DNA of 64,000 nt from Streptomyces sp. NBC_01788 (GCF_035917575.1 NZ_CP109090.1:5642001-5706000), one strand, 5' to 3'; shown: positions 43,613 to 53,632, numbered from the stretch's first letter. Notes: a model not told the origin generated them from the sequence alone. A program made the numbers and translations.

Positions 43613-44626
43613 TCAGGAGCCGGAGGCGACCGGCCCCGAACTCGCCCGGACTGTCAACTCCGGCGCGATGAGCACCACTTCGTCCGCGCCCTGTCCGTCG
43701 AGCTTGGCCACCAGGCGCGCGACCGCGTGCCGCCCCATCTCCTGGGCGGGGATGCCCACCGAGGTCAGCCGCACCGAGGCCTGGACGGCGACCTGGTCCG
43801 GGCAGATCGCGACCACCGACACGTCCTCGGGGATCGCCCGGCCCTGCTGGCGCAGCAGGGCGAGCAGGGGTTCGACGGCGGATTCGTTCTGCACGACGAA
43901 GCCGGTGGTGCCAGGGCGCTCGTCGAGGATCCGGGCCAGGGTCAGAGCCATCGCGTCGTACCCGCCCTCGCACGGTCGGTGCAGCAGGCCCAGGCCCAGC
44001 TCGCGGGCCCGGGAGCGCAGGCCGTCGAGGGTGCGTTCGGCGAAGCCGGTGTGCCGTTCGTAGACCGCGGGCGCCTCGCCGATGACGGCGATCTCGCGGT
44101 GCCCGAGCAGCGCCAGATGCTCCACGCACAGCGCGCCCGTCGCACCCCAGTCCAGGTCCACGCAGGTCAGCCCGGTGGTGTCGGCGGGCAGCCCGATCAG
44201 GACGGTCGGCTGATCGGTCTCCCGCAGCAGCGGCAGCCGTTCGTCGTCCAGCTCGACGTCCATCAGGATCATGGCGTCGGCGAGCCCGCTGCCGGTGACC
44301 CGGCGCACGGCGTCGGGGCCCTCCTCGCCGGTGAGGAGCAGCACGTCGTAGCCGTGGGTGCGGGCGGTCGTGGCCACGGCGATGGCGATCTCCATCATCA
44401 CCGGCACGTACATGTCGGTACGCAGCGGGATCATCAGGGCGATGATGTTCGACCTGCTGCTCGCCAGGGCGCGGGCGCCCGCGTTCGGGTGGTAGCCGAG
44501 CTTCCGGATGCTCTCCTCGACCCGCTGCCGGGTGCTCGCGGAGATGGACCGCTTGCCGCTGAGGACGTAGCTCACCGTGCTCGCCGAGACTCCGGCGTGC
44601 TGGGCGACCTCGGCGAGGGTGACCAT
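43613..44626 (-). CDS. LacI-family regulator of the xyloglucan cluster
   Basis: A 337-residue LacI/GalR repressor. The helix-turn-helix (TLAEVAQHAGVSASTVSYVL) is at the very start, the hinge ends ARALAS, and the sugar-binding core follows. ATG 44626 has GGAGAG upstream; a TTG 12 bases earlier is in frame but unlikely. Two copies of the cluster operator lie before it (44644-44657, 44733-44746), so it should repress itself as well as the GH3 and transporter promoters. The inducer is inferred to be a xyloglucan-derived sugar. It points the same way as the alpha-xylosidase gene. Confidence 0.92.
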   Translation of the reverse strand: MVTLAEVAQHAGVSASTVSYVLSGKRSISASTRQRVEESIRKLGYHPNAGARALASSRSNIIALMIPLRTDMYVPVMMEIAIAVATTARTHGYDVLLLTGEEGPDAVRRVTGSGLADAMILMDVELDDERLPLLRETDQPTVLIGLPADTTGLTCVDLDWGATGALCVEHLALLGHREIAVIGEAPAVYERHTGFAERTLDGLRSRARELGLGLLHRPCEGGYDAMALTLARILDERPGTTGFVVQNESAVEPLLALLRQQGRAIPEDVSVVAICPDQVAVQASVRLTSVGIPAQEMGRHAVARLVAKLDGQGADEVVLIAPELTVRASSGPVASGS

Positions 44627-44643
44627 CCAGCTCTCCAAGGTGT

Positions 44644-44657
44644 GTGAAGCGCTTCGA
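44644..44657. promoter_or_regulatory. LacI operator copy 3 (autoregulation)
   Basis: GTGAAGCGCTTCGA, two mismatches from the cluster consensus, 17 bases before the lacI start. Confidence 0.75.
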
Positions 44658-44732
44658 CAGTGCGCAGTACCGACATCGGGAGGTAGGGGTGGTTCGACAG
44701 TAGCCCCGGCAGGGGTGGGTGTCCATAGGCTG

Positions 44733-44746
44733 TCGAAGCGCTTCGA
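44733..44746. promoter_or_regulatory. LacI operator copy 4
   Basis: TCGAAGCGCTTCGA, perfect, 89 bases from copy 3. Two sites at that distance could be bridged by one tetramer. The rest of 44627-44974 holds only promoter sequence for lacI and the acyl-CoA dehydrogenase. Confidence 0.8.
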
Positions 44747-44926
44747 CTGTTTTCTTTTCCCGCTCCCGGACGGGCCATCCGAACGGAGTACAAGGAGTGG
44801 TCGTCACGCCCCGCACACACGATGCTGGGTGTGACAGACCGAAACAGACGGTGGACTGCGAGCGTCCGTGCGCGTGGGGTGGTGGGTCCGCCCGGTATCG
44901 GGTACATACGATCCAGTAGCACCGGT

Positions 44927-44939
44927 CGGTAACGTACCG
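44927..44939. promoter_or_regulatory. Palindrome before the acyl-CoA dehydrogenase
   Basis: CGGTAACGTACCG: 5-bp arms CGGTA/TACCG around ACG, 36 bases before the start. TACGAT (44907-44912) is a possible -10. A TetR-type operator is possible but not shown. Confidence 0.35.
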
Positions 44940-44974
44940 CGCCCTCCATCCCTCTTCGCGGCGAGGTGAGCCTC

Positions 44975-46915
44975 ATGTCCGCACCAACGTCCAACAAGCC
45001 CACCGTCACCGAGCGCGAGGCCCGCCAGGTGGCGGAGGCCGCTCGGGAGCAGGACTGGCACAGGCCGAGCTTCGCCAAGGAGCTGTTCCTCGGCCGCTTC
45101 CGGCTCGATCTCATCCATCCGCACCCGCTGCCCGCGGCCGACGACGTGCAGCGCGGCGAGGAGTTCCTCGCCAAGCTGCGCGACTTCTGCGAGACGAAGA
45201 TCGACTCGGCCCGCATCGAGCGCGACGCGCGGATCCCGGACGAGGTCGTCACCGGGCTCAAGGAGCTCGGCGCGCTCGGCATGAAGATCGACACCAAGTA
45301 CGGCGGCCTCGGTCTGACCCAGGTCTACTACAACAAGGCCCTCGCCCTGGCCGGCTCCGCCAGCCCCGCGATCGGCGCGCTGCTCTCCGCGCACCAGTCG
45401 ATCGGCGTGCCGCAGCCGCTGAAACTCTTCGGCACGCAGGAGCAGAAGGACACCTTCCTGCCCCGCTGCGCCCGCACGGACATCTCCGCCTTCCTGCTCA
45501 CCGAGCCGGACGTCGGCTCCGACCCGGCGCGCCTGGCGACCACGGCCGTCCCGGACGGGGACGGCTACGTCCTCGACGGGGTCAAGCTGTGGACGACCAA
45601 CGGGGTCGTGGCCGACCTCCTCGTCGTCATGGCGCGCGTGCCGAAGTCCGAGGGCCACCGCGGCGGCATCACCGCGTTCGTCGTCGAGGCCGCCTCCGAG
45701 GGCGTCACCGTGGAGAACCGCAACGCCTTCATGGGCCTGCGCGGCATCGAGAACGGCGTCACCCGCTTCCACCGGGTGCGGGTCCCGGCCGCCCACCGCA
45801 TCGGCGCCGAGGGCCAGGGTCTGAAGATCGCCCTGACCACCCTGAACACCGGCCGCCTCTCCCTGCCCGCGATGTGCGCGGGCGCGGGCAAGTGGTGCCT
45901 GAAGATCGCCCGCGAGTGGTCCGCGGTCCGCGAGCAGTGGGGCAAGCCGGTCGCGCTGCACGAGGCGGTCGGCTCGAAGATCTCGTTCATCGCGGCCACC
46001 ACCTTCGCGCTGGAGGCGGTGCTCGACCTGTCGTCCCAGATGGCCGACGAGAACCGAAACGACATCCGCATCGAGGCCGCCCTCGCCAAGCTCTACGGCT
46101 CGGAGATGGCCTGGCGGATGGCCGACGAGCTGGTCCAGATCCGCGGCGGCCGCGGCTACGAGACGGCCGCGTCCCTCGCCGCCCGCGGGGAACGCGCGGT
46201 CCCCGCCGAGCAGATGCTGCGCGACCTGCGCATCAACCGCATCTTCGAGGGCTCGACCGAGATCATGCACCTGCTGATCGCGCGGGAGGCGGTCGACGCC
46301 CACCTCTCGGTCGCCGGCGACCTCATCGACCCCGACAAGTCCCTGTCGGACAAGGCGAAGGCGGGCGCGAACGCGGGCGTCTTCTACGCCAAGTGGCTGC
46401 CCAGGCTGGTCGCGGGCCCCGGCCAGCTCCCGCGCTCGTACGCCGAGTTCCACCCGTCCGGACACGTCGACCTGTCCGGCCACCTGCGCTACGTGGAACG
46501 CCACGCCCGCAGGCTCGCCCGTTCCACCTTCTACGCCATGTCCCGCTGGCAGGGCCGGATGGAGACCAAGCAGGGCTTCCTCGGCCGGATCGTCGACATC
46601 GGCGCCGAACTGTTCGCGATGAGCGCGGCCTGCGTCCGCGCCGAACTCCTGCGCACCCAGGGCGACCACGGCCGCGAGGCCTACCAGCTCGCCGACGCCT
46701 TCTGCCGGCAGTCCCGCATCCGCGTCGCCGAACTCTTCGACCGCCTGTGGACCAACACCGACGACCTCGACCGCAAGGTCGTCAAGGGCGTCCTCGGCGG
46801 CGCCTACACCTGGCTGGAGGAAGGCGTCGTCGACCCGTCGGACGACGGCCCGTGGATCGCGGAGGCGACCCCCGGTCCGAGCGAGCGGGAGAACGTGCAC
46901 CGGCCGATCAGGTGA
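44975..46915 (+). CDS. Acyl-CoA dehydrogenase family protein
   Basis: A 646-residue FAD enzyme, longer than the 380-residue short-chain type and similar to very-long-chain acyl-CoA dehydrogenases. The central domain has LTEPDVGSDPARL and LWTTNG; the QIRGGRGYETA and RINRIFEGSTEIM blocks are present. The last 200 residues form an extra helical domain. It would introduce the alpha-beta double bond in fatty acid oxidation. ATG 44975 has GAGGTGAG upstream. It is unrelated to the xyloglucan genes it borders. Confidence 0.9.
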   Translation: MSAPTSNKPTVTEREARQVAEAAREQDWHRPSFAKELFLGRFRLDLIHPHPLPAADDVQRGEEFLAKLRDFCETKIDSARIERDARIPDEVVTGLKELGALGMKIDTKYGGLGLTQVYYNKALALAGSASPAIGALLSAHQSIGVPQPLKLFGTQEQKDTFLPRCARTDISAFLLTEPDVGSDPARLATTAVPDGDGYVLDGVKLWTTNGVVADLLVVMARVPKSEGHRGGITAFVVEAASEGVTVENRNAFMGLRGIENGVTRFHRVRVPAAHRIGAEGQGLKIALTTLNTGRLSLPAMCAGAGKWCLKIAREWSAVREQWGKPVALHEAVGSKISFIAATTFALEAVLDLSSQMADENRNDIRIEAALAKLYGSEMAWRMADELVQIRGGRGYETAASLAARGERAVPAEQMLRDLRINRIFEGSTEIMHLLIAREAVDAHLSVAGDLIDPDKSLSDKAKAGANAGVFYAKWLPRLVAGPGQLPRSYAEFHPSGHVDLSGHLRYVERHARRLARSTFYAMSRWQGRMETKQGFLGRIVDIGAELFAMSAACVRAELLRTQGDHGREAYQLADAFCRQSRIRVAELFDRLWTNTDDLDRKVVKGVLGGAYTWLEEGVVDPSDDGPWIAEATPGPSERENVHRPIR

Positions 46916-46969
46916 CGGCCGCCCGACGGCCGTGACACGCGGCACGGCCGCCTGTCGGCGACATCCACC

Positions 46970-47001
46970 GGCCGCCCGGCGGCATCGGCCACCGGGCGGC
47001 C
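46970..47001 (+). terminator. Terminator after the acyl-CoA dehydrogenase
   Basis: GGCCGCCCGG (46970-46979) pairs with CCGGGCGGCC (46992-47001), loop 12; outer CTGTCGG/CCGACAG lengthens the stem. Confidence 0.6.
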
Positions 47002-47121
47002 GACAGCGTCCGCGACGGGGCGTGCCGGTGGCGCGTCCGCGGCGCGGCGACCGGCGACTCGCTCCCCCCTTCGAGGGGGCGCGCTGTCCGTCCGGGCACC
47101 CGGTGCGGCCACAATGGGGGG

Positions 47122-48384
47122 ATGAGCGACAGTCCAGCCCCTCTCGCCGACCCGCACCTCGTCTTCGACCCCGTCGCCGGGGACGGCCCCAAGGACGTGG
47201 TGGTGCTCGGGTCCACCGGGTCCATCGGCACCCAGGCCATCGACCTCGTACTGCGCAACCCGGACCGCTTCCGGGTCACCGGGCTCTCCGCCAACGGCGG
47301 ACGGGTCGGTCTCCTCGCCGAGCAGGCGTACCGGCTGCGGGCGCGGACCGTCGCCGTGGCCCGCGAGGACGTCGTACCGGCCCTGCGCGAGGCGCTCGCC
47401 GCGCAGTACGGGGCGTCCGAGCCCCTCCCCGAGATCCTCGCCGGACCGGAGGCCGCCACCCACCTCGCCGCCTCCGACTGCCACACGGTCCTCAACGGCA
47501 TCACCGGCTCCATCGGCCTCGCCCCGACCCTCGCCGCCCTGGAGGCGGGCCGCACCCTCGCGCTCGCCAACAAGGAGTCGCTCATCGTCGGCGGCCCGCT
47601 GGTCAAGGCGCTTGCCAAGCCCGGCCAGATCATCCCGGTGGACTCCGAGCACGCCGCCCTCTTCCAGGCGCTCGCGGCGGGAACGCGGGCCGATGTGCGC
47701 AAGCTCGTCGTCACCGCCTCCGGCGGCCCCTTCCGCGGCCGGACCAAGGCCGAGCTCGCCGACGTCACCGTCGAGGACGCCCTCGCCCACCCCACCTGGG
47801 CGATGGGCCCGGTGATCACGGTCAACTCCGCCACCCTGGTCAACAAGGGCCTCGAGGTCATCGAGGCACACCTGCTGTACGACATTTCCTTCGACCGCAT
47901 TGAGGTCGTCGTGCATCCGCAGTCGTATGTCCACTCGATGGTTGAGTTCACTGACGGATCCACCCTCGCCCAGGCGACGCCCCCGGACATGGGCGGGCCC
48001 ATCGCCATCGGCCTGGGCTGGCCGGAACGCGTTCCCGACGCCGCGCCCAGCTTCGACTGGAGCAAGGCGTCGACCTGGGAGTTCTTCCCGCTCGACACCG
48101 AGGCCTTCCCCTCCGTGGGGCTCGCCCGGCACGTGGGCGGGCTCGGCGGCACCGCCCCGGCCGTGTTCAACGCGGCCAACGAGGAGTGCGTCGACGCGTT
48201 CCTGCGCGGCGCCCTGCCCTTCAACGGGATCATGGAGACCGTGACACAAGTGGTCGAGGAGCACGGCACACCCCCCGCGGGAACTACCCTGACGGTGCCG
48301 GACGTCCTCGAAGCGGAGACCTGGGCCCGCGCCAGGGCCCGGGAACTGACAGCGCGAACGGCGACAGCGGAGGCGCGTGCATGA
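47122..48384 (+). CDS. dxr: 1-deoxy-D-xylulose 5-phosphate reductoisomerase
   Basis: A 420-residue Dxr/IspC. The NADPH loop GSTGSIG is at 30-36, ANKESLI in the middle, and the substrate and metal segment [10 protein letters not shown] follows; all canonical. It makes 2-C-methyl-D-erythritol 4-phosphate, the first committed step of the MEP isoprenoid pathway. CACAAT (47110-47115) stands at -10 distance from the ATG, so the message may be leaderless, although GGGGGG is also adjacent. The stop overlaps rseP by 4 bases. Confidence 0.95.
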   Translation: MSDSPAPLADPHLVFDPVAGDGPKDVVVLGSTGSIGTQAIDLVLRNPDRFRVTGLSANGGRVGLLAEQAYRLRARTVAVAREDVVPALREALAAQYGASEPLPEILAGPEAATHLAASDCHTVLNGITGSIGLAPTLAALEAGRTLALANKESLIVGGPLVKALAKPGQIIPVDSEHAALFQALAAGTRADVRKLVVTASGGPFRGRTKAELADVTVEDALAHPTWAMGPVITVNSATLVNKGLEVIEAHLLYDISFDRIEVVVHPQSYVHSMVEFTDGSTLAQATPPDMGGPIAIGLGWPERVPDAAPSFDWSKASTWEFFPLDTEAFPSVGLARHVGGLGGTAPAVFNAANEECVDAFLRGALPFNGIMETVTQVVEEHGTPPAGTTLTVPDVLEAETWARARARELTARTATAEARA

Positions 48385-49685
48385 CGTCCTTGATGATGAT
48401 CCTCGGCATAGTCGTCTTCGTGGTGGGCCTGCTGGTCTCCATCGCGTGGCACGAGCTGGGGCATCTGTCCACCGCCAAGCTCTTCGGCATCCGCGTGCCG
48501 CAGTACATGGTGGGATTCGGCCCGACGCTGTGGTCCCGCAGGAAGGGCGAGACGGAGTACGGCGTCAAGGCCATCCCGTTCGGCGGCTACATCCGCATGA
48601 TCGGCATGTTCCCGCCGGGCGACGACGGCCGGATCACGGCCCGCTCCACCTCGCCCTGGCGCAGCATGATCGAGGACGCCCGCTCGGCGGCCTTCGAGGA
48701 GCTCGGCCCCGGTGACGAGAAGCGCCTGTTCTACACCCGTGCCCCGTGGAAGCGGGTCATCGTGATGTTCGCGGGCCCCTTCATGAACCTGATCCTCGCG
48801 GTCGCGCTGTTCCTGACCGTCCTCATGGGCTTCGGCATCTCGCAGCAGACGACCACCGTCAGCTCCGTCTCCCAGTGCGTCATCGCGCAGAGCGAGAACC
48901 GCGACAACTGCAAGAAGACCGACGCCCCGGCACCGGCCGCGGCCGCCGGCCTGAAGGCGGGCGACAAGATCGTCTCCTTCAACGGGGTGAGCACCGGCAA
49001 CTGGAACCAGCTGTCCGACCTGATCCGCGCCAACCCCGGCAAGGAGGTGTCGATCGTCGTCGACCGCAAGGGACAGGACGTCACCCTGCACGCGAAGATC
49101 GCCACCAACCAGGTCGCCAAGAAGGACTCACGCGGCCAGATCGTGCAGGGGCAGTACGTCAGCGCCGGCTTCCTCGGCTTCAGCGCCGCGACCGGCATCG
49201 TCCGACAGGACCTCGGCCAGTCCGTGACCTGGATGGGCGACCGGCTCGGCGAGGCCGTCCACTCCATCGCGAGCCTGCCCGGCAAGGTGCCGGCCCTGTG
49301 GAACGCGGCCTTCGACGGCGCTCCACGCCAGCCCGACTCCCCGATGGGCGTGGTCGGCGCGGCCCGCGTCGGCGGCGAGATCTTCACCCTGGACATCCCG
49401 CCCACCCAGCAACTGGCCATGGCCCTGATGCTGGTCGCCGGCTTCAACCTCTCCCTGTTCCTGTTCAACATGCTCCCGCTGCTCCCGCTGGACGGCGGGC
49501 ACATCGCGGGGGCGCTGTGGGAGTCGCTGCGGCGGAACCTGGCGAGGGTGCTGCGCCGGCCGGACCCCGGTCCGTTCGACGTGGCGAAGCTGATGCCGGT
49601 GGCCTACGTGGTGGCGGGCGTCTTCGTCTGCTTCACGATCCTCGTCCTGATCGCGGATGTGGTTAACCCGGTCAAGATCTCTTAG
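48381..49685 (+). CDS. rseP: Site-2 intramembrane zinc metalloprotease RseP
   Basis: A 434-residue membrane protease. The zinc motif HELGH (24-28) lies in the first helix, a PDZ domain covers roughly 185-265, and the second active-site motif [12 protein letters not shown] is in a late helix. It cleaves transmembrane anti-sigma factors and signal peptides. ATG overlaps the dxr stop (ATGA) and has GGAGG upstream. The dxr-rseP-ispG order is standard in actinobacteria. Confidence 0.94.
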   Translation: MTSLMMILGIVVFVVGLLVSIAWHELGHLSTAKLFGIRVPQYMVGFGPTLWSRRKGETEYGVKAIPFGGYIRMIGMFPPGDDGRITARSTSPWRSMIEDARSAAFEELGPGDEKRLFYTRAPWKRVIVMFAGPFMNLILAVALFLTVLMGFGISQQTTTVSSVSQCVIAQSENRDNCKKTDAPAPAAAAGLKAGDKIVSFNGVSTGNWNQLSDLIRANPGKEVSIVVDRKGQDVTLHAKIATNQVAKKDSRGQIVQGQYVSAGFLGFSAATGIVRQDLGQSVTWMGDRLGEAVHSIASLPGKVPALWNAAFDGAPRQPDSPMGVVGAARVGGEIFTLDIPPTQQLAMALMLVAGFNLSLFLFNMLPLLPLDGGHIAGALWESLRRNLARVLRRPDPGPFDVAKLMPVAYVVAGVFVCFTILVLIADVVNPVKIS

Positions 49686-49702
49686 CCGAAACCCCTGTGG
49701 AA

Positions 49703-49733
49703 GGCGGCCGGACGGATCTCCCGTCCGGCCGCC
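49703..49733 (+). terminator. Terminator after rseP
   Basis: A perfect 13-bp stem, GGCGGCCGGACGG with CCGTCCGGCCGCC, loop ATCTC, 17 bases after the stop. It implies that ispG has its own promoter. Confidence 0.8.
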
Positions 49734-49858
49734 TCCCATTGAGTGGGTTTGGACGGGTGGGATGTGCTGGGGCGCATGGACGTGCCGTAATCTCGATGCC
49801 TGGAGCCCGCCGCTGAACGAGGCCGGACCTTGATCCACGACTTGGGGTTGCACAGCAG

Positions 49859-51016
49859 ATGACTGCGATTTCTCTCGGCATGCCGTCCGTTCCTACCAAG
49901 ATCGCCGAGCGCCGCAAGAGCCGGCAGATCCAGGTCGGGTCCGTGGCCGTGGGCGGGGACGCGCCGGTGTCGGTGCAGTCGATGACGACGACGCGTACGT
50001 CGGACATCGGTGCGACGTTGCAGCAGATCGCGGAGTTGACGGCGTCGGGTTGCCAGATCGTGCGGGTGGCGTGTCCGACGCAGGACGACGCGGACGCGCT
50101 GGCGACGATCGCGCGGAAGTCGCAGATTCCGGTGATCGCGGACATCCATTTCCAGCCGAAGTACGTGTTCGCGGCGATCGAGGCGGGCTGTGCGGCGGTG
50201 CGGGTGAACCCGGGCAACATCAAGCAGTTCGACGACAAGGTCAGGGAGATCGCGCGGGCGGCGAAGGATCACGGGACGCCGATCCGGATCGGTGTGAACG
50301 CGGGTTCGCTGGACCGGCGGCTGCTGCAGAAGTACGGGAAGGCGACTCCGGAGGCGCTGGTGGAGTCGGCGCTGTGGGAGGCGTCCCTGTTCGAGGAGCA
50401 CGACTTCCGGGACATCAAGATCTCGGTCAAGCACAACGATCCGGTCGTGATGATCGAGGCCTACCGGCAGCTCGCCGGGCAGTGCGACTACCCCCTCCAC
50501 CTCGGCGTGACCGAGGCCGGCCCCGCTTTCCAGGGCACGATCAAGTCGGCCGTGGCCTTCGGCGCGCTGCTGTCCCAGGGGATCGGTGACACCATCCGCG
50601 TGTCGCTGTCCGCGCCGCCGGTCGAGGAGATCAAGGTCGGCATCCAGATCCTGGAGTCGCTGAACCTGCGCCAGCGCGGTCTGGAGATCGTCTCCTGCCC
50701 GTCCTGCGGCCGTGCCCAGGTGGACGTGTACAAGCTGGCCGAGGAGGTCACCGCCGGTCTGACCGGCATGGAGGTGCCGCTGCGCGTCGCGGTGATGGGC
50801 TGCGTCGTCAACGGTCCCGGTGAGGCCCGTGAGGCCGACCTCGGTGTCGCTTCCGGCAACGGCAAGGGGCAGATCTTCGTGAAGGGCGAGGTCATCAAGA
50901 CCGTGCCGGAGTCGAAGATCGTGGAGACCCTGATCGAGGAGGCCATGAAGCTCGCCGAGCAGATGGAGCAGGACGGCGTCGCCTCGGGCGAGCCGGAGAT
51001 CTCGGTCAGCGGCTGA
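49859..51016 (+). CDS. ispG: 4-hydroxy-3-methylbut-2-en-1-yl diphosphate synthase
   Basis: A 385-residue IspG (GcpE). Cys280, Cys283 and Cys315 ligate the [4Fe-4S] cluster, which together with a conserved Glu catalyses ring opening of MEcPP to HMBPP in the MEP pathway. [10 protein letters not shown] near the start is the family hallmark. ATG 49859 has only a weak ribosome site. A terminator follows at 51056. Confidence 0.95.
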   Translation: MTAISLGMPSVPTKIAERRKSRQIQVGSVAVGGDAPVSVQSMTTTRTSDIGATLQQIAELTASGCQIVRVACPTQDDADALATIARKSQIPVIADIHFQPKYVFAAIEAGCAAVRVNPGNIKQFDDKVREIARAAKDHGTPIRIGVNAGSLDRRLLQKYGKATPEALVESALWEASLFEEHDFRDIKISVKHNDPVVMIEAYRQLAGQCDYPLHLGVTEAGPAFQGTIKSAVAFGALLSQGIGDTIRVSLSAPPVEEIKVGIQILESLNLRQRGLEIVSCPSCGRAQVDVYKLAEEVTAGLTGMEVPLRVAVMGCVVNGPGEAREADLGVASGNGKGQIFVKGEVIKTVPESKIVETLIEEAMKLAEQMEQDGVASGEPEISVSG

Positions 51017-51055
51017 CCACCGGGGCGGCGACCGACCCCCGCCGCGTCATACCGG

Positions 51056-51081
51056 AGCCCCGCCCCCTGAAGGGCGGGGCT
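51056..51081 (+). terminator. Terminator after ispG
   Basis: AGCCCCGCCC and GGGCGGGGCT form a perfect 10-bp stem with a CCTGAA loop. Confidence 0.75.
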
Positions 51082-51094
51082 TCCTGGTCTCCGG

Positions 51095-51105
51095 GAAGCG
51101 TTTTC
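51095..51105. promoter_or_regulatory. LacI-type operator in front of the second lacI
   Basis: GAAGCGTTTTC, a near-palindrome that shares the GCGTTT core with 52343-52353. It lies 133 bases before the regulator start. Confidence 0.45.
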
Positions 51106-51237
51106 AGCGAAATGTTGCGACGGTTCGTGCTTCGCCGCCGTCCACGCCCTCTTCCCGCTCGCTTGTGACTGCTAACTTGCTGACGAGCGGGCTGAGAAAT
51201 CGCTGTCTCGGCACCGGACGACTCCAGGGGGGATGCG

Positions 51238-52299
51238 ATGACCACAGCGCGGCGCACCGGAGAGCGCGCCGGGAACGGCGGCGAGGGGCCCGCGAGACGG
51301 TCCGCCGGCCGGGGGCAGAAACGCGTCACCATCGCCGACGTGGCCCGTGCCTCCGGCGCCTCGGTGTCGACCGTCTCACGGGTGATCAACCAGGTCGGCA
51401 CCGTCGCCCCGGACCTCGCCGACCGGGTCCGCGAGGCAGTCGCCGACCTGGGTTACCGCCCCAACGCCGCCGCGCAGGGCCTGGCCCGGGGACGGTCCGG
51501 CACGCTCGGGGTGCTCGTCCCGGACCTGGCGAACCAGTACTTCCACGACATCATCAAGGCCCTCTCGACGGTGGCCAGATCCAGCGGGTCCCGCGTCCTG
51601 GTCATGGACTCCAACGAGGACCCCGCCGCCGAACGGGAACTGGCCGAGGACCTCGTCCGGTACGCCGACGGCCTGCTGCTCTGCTCCCCGCGCATGCCGC
51701 GCGCCGACCTCGTCGCGCTGACCGGCCGCGACACCCCGGTCCTGGTCACCAACCGGCAGGAGCCGGGCCTGGGGCTGCGGGCGATCACCGTCGACTTCTT
51801 CCGCGGTGTCCTCGCCCTCTGCGGTCACCTCGCCCAGCTGGGGCACCGGGACGTCGTCTACGTCGCCGGGCCCGGCCGCGCCTGGGCCCACCACGAGCGG
51901 GTGCGCGCCCTCGCCGCCGCCGAGGACTTCGGGCTTCGCGTGCGCACGGTCGAGGGCGGCTCCACCGCCGACGACGGGTACGCGGCGGCCGACGCCGCCC
52001 TCGGCACCGGCGCGAGTGCCGTGATGGCCTACAACGACTTCGTGGCGCTCGGTCTGCTCGCGCGGTTCGCCGAACTCGGTGTGCGGGTGCCGGGCGACGT
52101 GTCGCTGACCGGATTCGACGAGATCGACATGGCGCGCTTCTCGGCGCCGCCGCTGACCACGGTAGCGATTCCCCGGGGACGGCTCGGGCAGGCGGCCGGT
52201 GCGGCGCTGCTGCGGCTGATGGCCGGCGAGGACGACATCGAGTGCGAGTCCATCCCGGTTGACCTGCACATCCGTTTTTCGACCGGCGCACCTTCTTGA
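51238..52299 (+). CDS. LacI-family regulator of the second ABC importer
   Basis: A 353-residue LacI repressor with a 28-residue basic extension before the helix-turn-helix (TIADVARASGASVSTVSRVI). The hinge-like GLARGR and a full sugar-binding core follow. A GGGGGG site precedes ATG 51238. It stands 103 bases before a binding protein-ATPase-permease operon whose upstream region contains GAAAGCGTTTC, so it probably represses that operon. The ligand is unknown. Confidence 0.9.
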   Translation: MTTARRTGERAGNGGEGPARRSAGRGQKRVTIADVARASGASVSTVSRVINQVGTVAPDLADRVREAVADLGYRPNAAAQGLARGRSGTLGVLVPDLANQYFHDIIKALSTVARSSGSRVLVMDSNEDPAAERELAEDLVRYADGLLLCSPRMPRADLVALTGRDTPVLVTNRQEPGLGLRAITVDFFRGVLALCGHLAQLGHRDVVYVAGPGRAWAHHERVRALAAAEDFGLRVRTVEGGSTADDGYAAADAALGTGASAVMAYNDFVALGLLARFAELGVRVPGDVSLTGFDEIDMARFSAPPLTTVAIPRGRLGQAAGAALLRLMAGEDDIECESIPVDLHIRFSTGAPS

Positions 52300-52342
52300 C
52301 AGATCCGATGGCGGGCAGGATTTTGTTCGGGCACAAGGCCGA

Positions 52343-52353
52343 GAAAGCGTTTC
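52343..52353. promoter_or_regulatory. LacI-type operator before the importer operon
   Basis: GAAAGCGTTTC, a perfect 11-bp odd palindrome, 49 bases before the binding-protein start. Confidence 0.6.
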
Positions 52354-52402
52354 CTCACCGTCGCTGACGATATCGGGCCGACGCCCGCAGGGAGTTGCTG
52401 CT

Positions 52403-53632
52403 GTGTCCCGCACCGTCCACAGAGCCAGTCTTCGTATGCCGTCCGTTCAGCGCCTCGTCGCCGCCGGCTTGTTGCTCGCGGTCACGGTGGTCGGATGCAG
52501 CGCGCCGAGCAGTCAGTCGTCGGGGGACAAGGGGCAGTCCACCCGGAAGGTGCCGGACAAGCCCAGCAAGCCGGTCTCGCTGGAGATCCTCGACGTCGCG
52601 GGGAACCTCCAGCTGACCCAGGGCATGATCGACGAGTTCCGGAAGACGCACCCGGAGATCGTCAGCAAGGTCTCGTACTCCAAGGCGCCGGCTCCGGAAC
52701 TCGCCGGCAAGATCAAGGCGCAGCAGCAGGCGGGCCGCGTCCAGATCGACATGGTGCTCACCGGCACCGACGGCCTCGCCGCGGGTCTTGAGCAGGACCT
52801 CTGGGCGGACATGTCCACGCACCAGGACGCCATCGGCAACCCGGACTACCTGCCGCCGGCGGCGGAGATGGCGAAGCTGGCGCAGGGCAAGGGCACGGCC
52901 GTCGTGTACTACCCGTCGGGGCCGTTGTTCGAGTACGACCCGGCCAAGGTGCCGAACCCGCCGAAGAGCCCGCAGGAACTCCTCGACTGGGCCAAGGCGC
53001 ACCCCAAGCGCTTCCAGTACGCCGACCCCGCCAACTCGGGTCCCGGCCGCACCTGGCTGATGGGGCTGCCGTACCTCCTCGGCGACAAGGACCCGTCCGA
53101 TCCCGAGAAGGGGTGGGACAAGACGTGGGCGTATCTGAAGGAGCTCGACAAGTACGTCGACGTGTACGCCTCGGGCACGTCCGAGACGATGAAGAACCTG
53201 GCCACCGGTCAGGTTGACATGATCATGAGCACCACGGGCTGGTACATCAACCCGCGTGCGCTCGGCACCGTGCCCAAGAAGATGAAGGCCGGCCACTTCG
53301 ACGACATGACCTGGGTGACCGACGCCCAGTACGCCGTGGTCCCCAACGGCGTCAGCGCCGACAAGATGTCCGCGGTGCTCAACCTGCTCCACTGGATGCT
53401 CACCCCCGAGCAGCAGGCGAAGGCCTACGACGACGGCTACTTCTACCCGGGCCCCGCCGTCAAGGACGTGCCGCTGTCGATGGCGCCGGCCAAGTCCCAG
53501 CAGGTCGTCAAGGAGTACGGCGTCCCCGAGTTCGACACCTGGATCGACCAGTTCCCGAAGAAGCCGTCGCTGTCAGCGCAGGCGCAGGTGAAGGCGTTCG
53601 ACCTGTGGAACCGTCAGGTGGCCGGCCAGTGA
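52403..53632 (+). CDS. ABC transporter substrate-binding lipoprotein, substrate unknown
   Basis: A 409-residue type 2 periplasmic-binding protein. A signal peptide leads to the lipobox VVGC. The mature part opens with SLEILDVAGNLQLTQGMIDEF, typical of the PotD/AfuA/YnjB-like group. Regulation by LacI suggests a sugar, sugar phosphate or polyol, but the transporter type also fits polyamines, thiamine-like compounds or phosphonates. GTG 52403 has AGGGAG upstream; ATG 52436 is an alternative. The stop overlaps the ATPase start (GTGA). Confidence 0.87.
   Translation: MSRTVHRASLRMPSVQRLVAAGLLLAVTVVGCSAPSSQSSGDKGQSTRKVPDKPSKPVSLEILDVAGNLQLTQGMIDEFRKTHPEIVSKVSYSKAPAPELAGKIKAQQQAGRVQIDMVLTGTDGLAAGLEQDLWADMSTHQDAIGNPDYLPPAAEMAKLAQGKGTAVVYYPSGPLFEYDPAKVPNPPKSPQELLDWAKAHPKRFQYADPANSGPGRTWLMGLPYLLGDKDPSDPEKGWDKTWAYLKELDKYVDVYASGTSETMKNLATGQVDMIMSTTGWYINPRALGTVPKKMKAGHFDDMTWVTDAQYAVVPNGVSADKMSAVLNLLHWMLTPEQQAKAYDDGYFYPGPAVKDVPLSMAPAKSQQVVKEYGVPEFDTWIDQFPKKPSLSAQAQVKAFDLWNRQVAGQ

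Noticed and set aside
51056..51081. An IS605-type end after ispG, because it resembles the hairpin at 43328-43347
   Set aside because: It is a perfect 10-bp intrinsic terminator without the GAGGAATG or TTCAA context of element ends.
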